Assembly (NCBI RefSeq): GCF_014639655.1
Contig: NZ_BMGB01000001.1
Location: 2,391,082-2,455,081 of the forward strand
From: Conyzicola nivalis
GTDB lineage: Bacteria; Actinomycetota; Actinomycetes; Actinomycetales; Microbacteriaceae
Reading direction: 5' to 3'
DNA: 64,000 nucleotides
The position numbers and the translations under genes are program-made. Below, piece by piece: positions 60,732 through 64,000 of this stretch (position 1 is the stretch's first letter; each line of letters opens with the position of its first letter). The notes under the pieces are model-generated. The model was not told the DNA's origin and made no database searches. It saw nothing but the letters and a program-made list of their open reading frames with translations.

Positions 60732-62165
60732 ATGGAGAGCGTCGCTACGGCACTACACAGGCTGGGCGAACTCGCAGAATCCCGGCATATTTCACGACTC
60801 GCGCGTGCTTTCGCCGACGCCGGACACGAGTTGGCCCTCGTCGGCGGCCCCGTGCGCGACGCGTTTCTCGGGCGTCCCGTGAACGACTTCGACTTCACGA
60901 CGAGCGCCCTGCCCGACGAGATCCTCGCGATCGTCGCGCCCATCGCCGACGCCCACTGGGACATCGGCCGCGCCTTTGGCACTATCGGCGCGCGCTTCTC
61001 GGGCGACACCGTGGAGATCACCACCTACCGCACCGACGCCTACGACGGCGAGACCCGCAAGCCGGTCGTCGAGTTCGGCGACTCGCTCGAGGGCGACCTG
61101 GTGCGTCGCGATTTCACGGTCAACGCGATGGCCCTTCGGCTCCCCCAGCTCGTGCTCGTCGACCCCTCCGGCGGCATGGACGACCTGCTCGCCAAACGCC
61201 TGACGACGCCGGCGTCCGCAGAAGTCTCCTTCGGAGACGACCCGCTGCGGATGATGCGTGCCGCCCGTTTCACCTCACAGCTCGGTTTCACCGTCGACGA
61301 GTCGACGCGTGCGGCCATGGTCGCGCTCGCCGACCGGTTGCCCATCGTGAGCGTCGAACGGATGAGCGACGAGCTGACGAAACTGCTGCTGACCGACGAT
61401 CCGGTTCCTGGGTTACGCCTGCTCGTGGAGACCGGCCTCGCCGACATCGTGCTGCCCGAGGTGCCGGCGCTCAAGCTCGAGGTCGACGAGCACGCCCACC
61501 ACAAGGACGTCTACGAGCACAGCCTCACGGTGCTGACCCAGGCGATCGACCTGGAGAAGTCGCGACCGGGCATCGACAGCCCCGACCTGATCGTGCGCCT
61601 CGCGGCCCTGCTGCACGACATCGGAAAGCCGCAGACGAGGCGGATCGAGGGCAAGAACGTCGTCACCTTCCACCACCACGACGTGGTGGGCGCGAAGCTC
61701 TCGGCCAAGCGGCTCAAGCACCTGCGCTTCGACAAGGAGACGATCGCCTCGGTCTCCAAGCTCATCGAACTGCACCTGCGCTTCTTCGGGTACAGCGAGG
61801 GCGTCTGGACCGATTCCGCCGTGCGCCGCTACGTCCGTGACGCCGGCCCGCTGCTCGAGCGCCTGCACATTCTGACCCGCGCCGACGTGACCACGCGCAA
61901 CGTGCGCAAGGCCGACCGGCTGTCGTTCGCGTACGACGACCTCGAAGAGCGCATCGCGGCGATCGCGGAGGCCGAGGGCATCGCGGCCGTGCGCCCCGAC
62001 CTCGACGGCGAGCAGATCATGGCGCTGCTGGGACTGAAGCCCGGACGCGAGGTGGGTGAGGCCTACCGCTACCTGCTGGAACTGCGCCTCGATGAGGGAC
62101 CGTTGGGGCCGGATGTCGCGGAGCAGCGGCTCAGGGCGTGGTGGGCTGAGCGCAGCGACCGCTAG
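60732..62165 (+). CDS. CCA-adding tRNA nucleotidyltransferase with HD domain
   Basis: 477 residues from ATG ([17 protein letters not shown]). Class II nucleotidyltransferase head [20 protein letters not shown] with the catalytic DxD, the [10 protein letters not shown] motif, and an HD-type metal-binding region ([24 protein letters not shown]). It adds or repairs the 3' CCA of tRNAs, needed here because tRNA-Ala and tRNA-Ile lack encoded CCA. It is divergent from the DUF6049 gene and overlaps the convergent inositol-phosphate synthase gene by 4 bp (CTAG). Confidence 0.95.
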   Translation: MESVATALHRLGELAESRHISRLARAFADAGHELALVGGPVRDAFLGRPVNDFDFTTSALPDEILAIVAPIADAHWDIGRAFGTIGARFSGDTVEITTYRTDAYDGETRKPVVEFGDSLEGDLVRRDFTVNAMALRLPQLVLVDPSGGMDDLLAKRLTTPASAEVSFGDDPLRMMRAARFTSQLGFTVDESTRAAMVALADRLPIVSVERMSDELTKLLLTDDPVPGLRLLVETGLADIVLPEVPALKLEVDEHAHHKDVYEHSLTVLTQAIDLEKSRPGIDSPDLIVRLAALLHDIGKPQTRRIEGKNVVTFHHHDVVGAKLSAKRLKHLRFDKETIASVSKLIELHLRFFGYSEGVWTDSAVRRYVRDAGPLLERLHILTRADVTTRNVRKADRLSFAYDDLEERIAAIAEAEGIAAVRPDLDGEQIMALLGLKPGREVGEAYRYLLELRLDEGPLGPDVAEQRLRAWWAERSDR

Positions 62166-63229
62166 TTCTCGGCGATGAACGTCTCGAGCAGCTCGCGGGC
62201 CACCGGGTCCGGGTACTGCACCGACGGGCTCTTCATGAAGTAGGCAGATGCCGCTTCGAGCGGTCCGCCGAGCCCGGCGTCGAGAGCGATCTTGGCGGCA
62301 CGGATGGCATCGATGACCACCCCGGCCGAGTTGGGCGAGTCCCACACCTCGAGCTTGTACTCGAGGCTGGTCGGCGCGTTGCCGAAGCCGTGGCCCTCGA
62401 GACGCACGTAGGCGAATTTGCGGTCGGTGAGCCACGGCACGTGGTCGCTGGGGCCGATGTGCACGTCATCGGCGGGCAGGTGCGCGGCGATGTTGCTCGT
62501 GACGGCCTGCGTCTTCGAGATCTTCTTCGACTGCAGGCGGGAACGCTCGAGCATGTTCTTGAAGTCCATGTTGCCGCCCACGTTGAGCTGGTACGTGCGG
62601 TCGAGCATCAGCCCGCGTTCCTCGAAGAGCCGGGCGAGAACGCGGTGGGTGATGGTCGCGCCCAGCTGGCTCTTGATGTCGTCGCCCACGATCGGCACAC
62701 CGGCGGCGGTGAACTTGGCTGCCCACTCGGGGTCGCTCGCGATGAACACGGGGAGGGCGTTGACGAACGCGACACCGGCGTCGATGGCGGCCTGGGCGTA
62801 GAACTTCGCCGCCTCGTCTGACCCGACGGGGAGGTAGCAGACCAGCACGTCGGCGCCGCTCTCGCGCAGTGCGTTCGCCACGTCGACCTGGGGCGCATCC
62901 GACTCTTCGACCACCTCGCGGTAATAGCTGCCGAGTCCGTCGAGCGTCGGGCCACGCTGCACGGAGACGCCGGTGGCGCCCACCTCGGCGAACCGGTAGG
63001 TGTCGTTCTCGCTCGCCCACATCGCTTCGCAGAGGTCGGAGCCAACCTTGGCGGCGTCGACGTCGAACGCGGCAACGAACCGCATGTCGCCGATCGAGTG
63101 CGGCCCGAAACGCGTGTGCATGAGGCCGGGGACGACCGAGTCGTCGTCCGCATCGGCGTAGAAGGTGACGCCCTGAATGAGGGCGTTGGCGCAGTTTCCG
63201 ACGCCGGCGATCGCGATGCGGATGGTCAT
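62162..63229 (-). CDS. ino1: inositol-3-phosphate synthase
   Basis: 355 residues from [20 protein letters not shown]-binding motif [38 protein letters not shown] and the C-terminal [17 protein letters not shown] are the marks of the actinobacterial form. It turns glucose-6-phosphate into inositol-1(3)-phosphate, the first step to phosphatidylinositol and mycothiol. Divergent from rpsF. The extra upstream frame (27 residues) overlaps the promoter region. Confidence 0.96.
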   Translation of the reverse strand: MTIRIAIAGVGNCANALIQGVTFYADADDDSVVPGLMHTRFGPHSIGDMRFVAAFDVDAAKVGSDLCEAMWASENDTYRFAEVGATGVSVQRGPTLDGLGSYYREVVEESDAPQVDVANALRESGADVLVCYLPVGSDEAAKFYAQAAIDAGVAFVNALPVFIASDPEWAAKFTAAGVPIVGDDIKSQLGATITHRVLARLFEERGLMLDRTYQLNVGGNMDFKNMLERSRLQSKKISKTQAVTSNIAAHLPADDVHIGPSDHVPWLTDRKFAYVRLEGHGFGNAPTSLEYKLEVWDSPNSAGVVIDAIRAAKIALDAGLGGPLEAASAYFMKSPSVQYPDPVARELLETFIAEN

Positions 63230-63368
63230 CTGTAGTGGTGCTCCTTGAGACATGGTGCGTGTACTGACTACACTAGGCAGGTTGCCCCGGTTAAATTCGC
63301 CAGGGCACACGTCAACACCCTCCTGCCACAGATCGTCTGTGGCCGTAAAGTCCGAAGGAGGTGGGTTA

Positions 63369-63773
63369 GTGACGAATCAGTACGAACTCATGGTCATCCT
63401 CGATCCAGAGATCGACGAGCGCACCGTAGCTCCCAGTCTCGACAAGTTCCTCAACGTCATCCGCAACGATGGTGGATCTATCGACAAGGTAGATGTTTGG
63501 GGCCGTCGTCGTCTCGCTTACGAGATCAACAAGAAGGCCGAAGGCATCTACGCCGTCGTCAACTTCACTGCATCCCCCGCAGCGACGACCGAGCTCGACC
63601 GCCAGCTTTCGCTCAGCGAAGCAGTCATGCGCACCAAGGTGCTGCGTGCCGAAGAGGGCTTCGCCCAGGTCGCTGCAGCCAAGAAGGCTTCTGACGAGAA
63701 GGCCGCCCGCAAGGCAGCCGCGCCGTCGAAGGCCCCCGAGGCCAAGCCCGACGCAACCGCCGCCGCCGAGTAA
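63369..63773 (+). CDS. rpsF: 30S ribosomal protein S6
   Basis: 134 residues from a GTG behind AAGGAGG ([20 protein letters not shown]). Core S6 fold through [11 protein letters not shown], then an Ala/Lys-rich C-terminal extension ([21 protein letters not shown]). Start of the conserved rpsF-ssb-rpsR-rplI operon; rpsR and rplI would be outside the window. Confidence 0.97.
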   Translation: MTNQYELMVILDPEIDERTVAPSLDKFLNVIRNDGGSIDKVDVWGRRRLAYEINKKAEGIYAVVNFTASPAATTELDRQLSLSEAVMRTKVLRAEEGFAQVAAAKKASDEKAARKAAAPSKAPEAKPDATAAAE

Positions 63774-63775
63774 TC

Positions 63776-64000
63776 ATGGCCGGCGAAACCATAATCACGG
63801 TTGTTGGCAACCTCACCGGAGACCCCGAACTGCGTTACACGCAGAACGGACTCGCGGTTGCCAACTTCACGATCGCTTCGACGCCGCGCAATTTCGATCG
63901 CGCGACCAACGACTGGAAAGACGGAGACGCTCTGTTCCTGCGCGCAAGCGTATGGCGCGAGTTCGCCGAGCACGTCGCGGGATCCCTCACCAAGGGTTCG
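63776..64000 (+). CDS. ssb: single-stranded DNA-binding protein, 3' end missing
   Basis: ATG two bases after the rpsF stop; 75 residues are visible before the window ends. The OB-fold start is clear: [35 protein letters not shown] and [14 protein letters not shown]. It coats single-stranded DNA in replication and repair. The acidic C-terminal tail lies beyond the edge. Confidence 0.95.
   Translation, partial: MAGETIITVVGNLTGDPELRYTQNGLAVANFTIASTPRNFDRATNDWKDGDALFLRASVWREFAEHVAGSLTKGS

Overview
The window is the replication-origin neighbourhood of a high-GC actinobacterium. Gene content and order (dnaA, dnaN, gnd, recF, dciA, gyrB, gyrA; rpmH, rnpA, yidD, yidC, khpB, rsmG, parA, parB; the fhaA-fhaB-pstP-rodA-pbpA-pknA-pknB cell-wall signalling operon; class E sortase, crgA and a DUF6049 gene upstream of murJ) point to the Micrococcales, most likely Microbacteriaceae. 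GTG starts and 4-bp ATGA/GTGA overlaps are frequent. The species cannot be named from the sequence alone.

Layout. 1-20.4 kb is accessory and metabolic: the end of an MmyB-type regulator, two methyltransferases, a three-gene type III polyketide operon (synthase, isoprenylcysteine-methyltransferase-like protein, FAD reductase), small unknown genes, an off-origin cluster of DnaA boxes at 5.4 kb, two MFS transporters, a GNAT enzyme, an fbiC gene whose second radical-SAM half has lost its cysteine motif, a Baeyer-Villiger-like flavoprotein, an APC permease, a class A penicillin-binding protein, and a DUF4397 / class F sortase / ECF sigma / anti-sigma module. 20.4-22.8 kb holds a membrane protein and then a small degraded patch (RHS C-terminal remnant, membrane gene, helicase-associated-domain remnant fused to an anti-sigma tail) beside tRNA-Leu(CAG). 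22.9-33.3 kb is the conserved Ser/Thr kinase and cell-shape operon followed by amidotransferase, small membrane protein and sortase E. 33.4-36.7 kb has crgA, rhomboid protease, cyclophilin, an unknown membrane protein, tRNA-Ala, tRNA-Ile and a DUF3566 gene. 36.7-47.0 kb is gyrA to dnaA on the minus strand, 47.3-52.5 kb is rpmH to parB on the plus strand, and the likely origin lies in the two spacers either side of dnaA. Four parS palindromes sit between 49.7 and 53.5 kb. After a 959-bp gene-free stretch, 53.5-64.0 kb carries an ATP-grasp ligase, an aminotransferase, trxA, trxB, murJ, the DUF6049 gene, the CCA-adding enzyme, inositol-3-phosphate synthase, rpsF and the start of ssb.

How it works together. 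DnaA, the DNA clamp, RecF, gyrase and the putative helicase loader DciA begin replication; ParA, ParB and the parS sites segregate the new origins; YidC, YidD and KhpB support membrane-protein insertion; the Fha/PstP/Rod/Pbp/Pkn block couples phospho-signalling to wall growth, with CrgA and MurJ close by. The most unusual observations are the cysteine-less CofH half of FbiC inside a translationally coupled three-gene operon, two DnaA-box clusters away from the origin that share a composite motif, and the small degraded island bounded by copies of the tRNA-Leu terminator.
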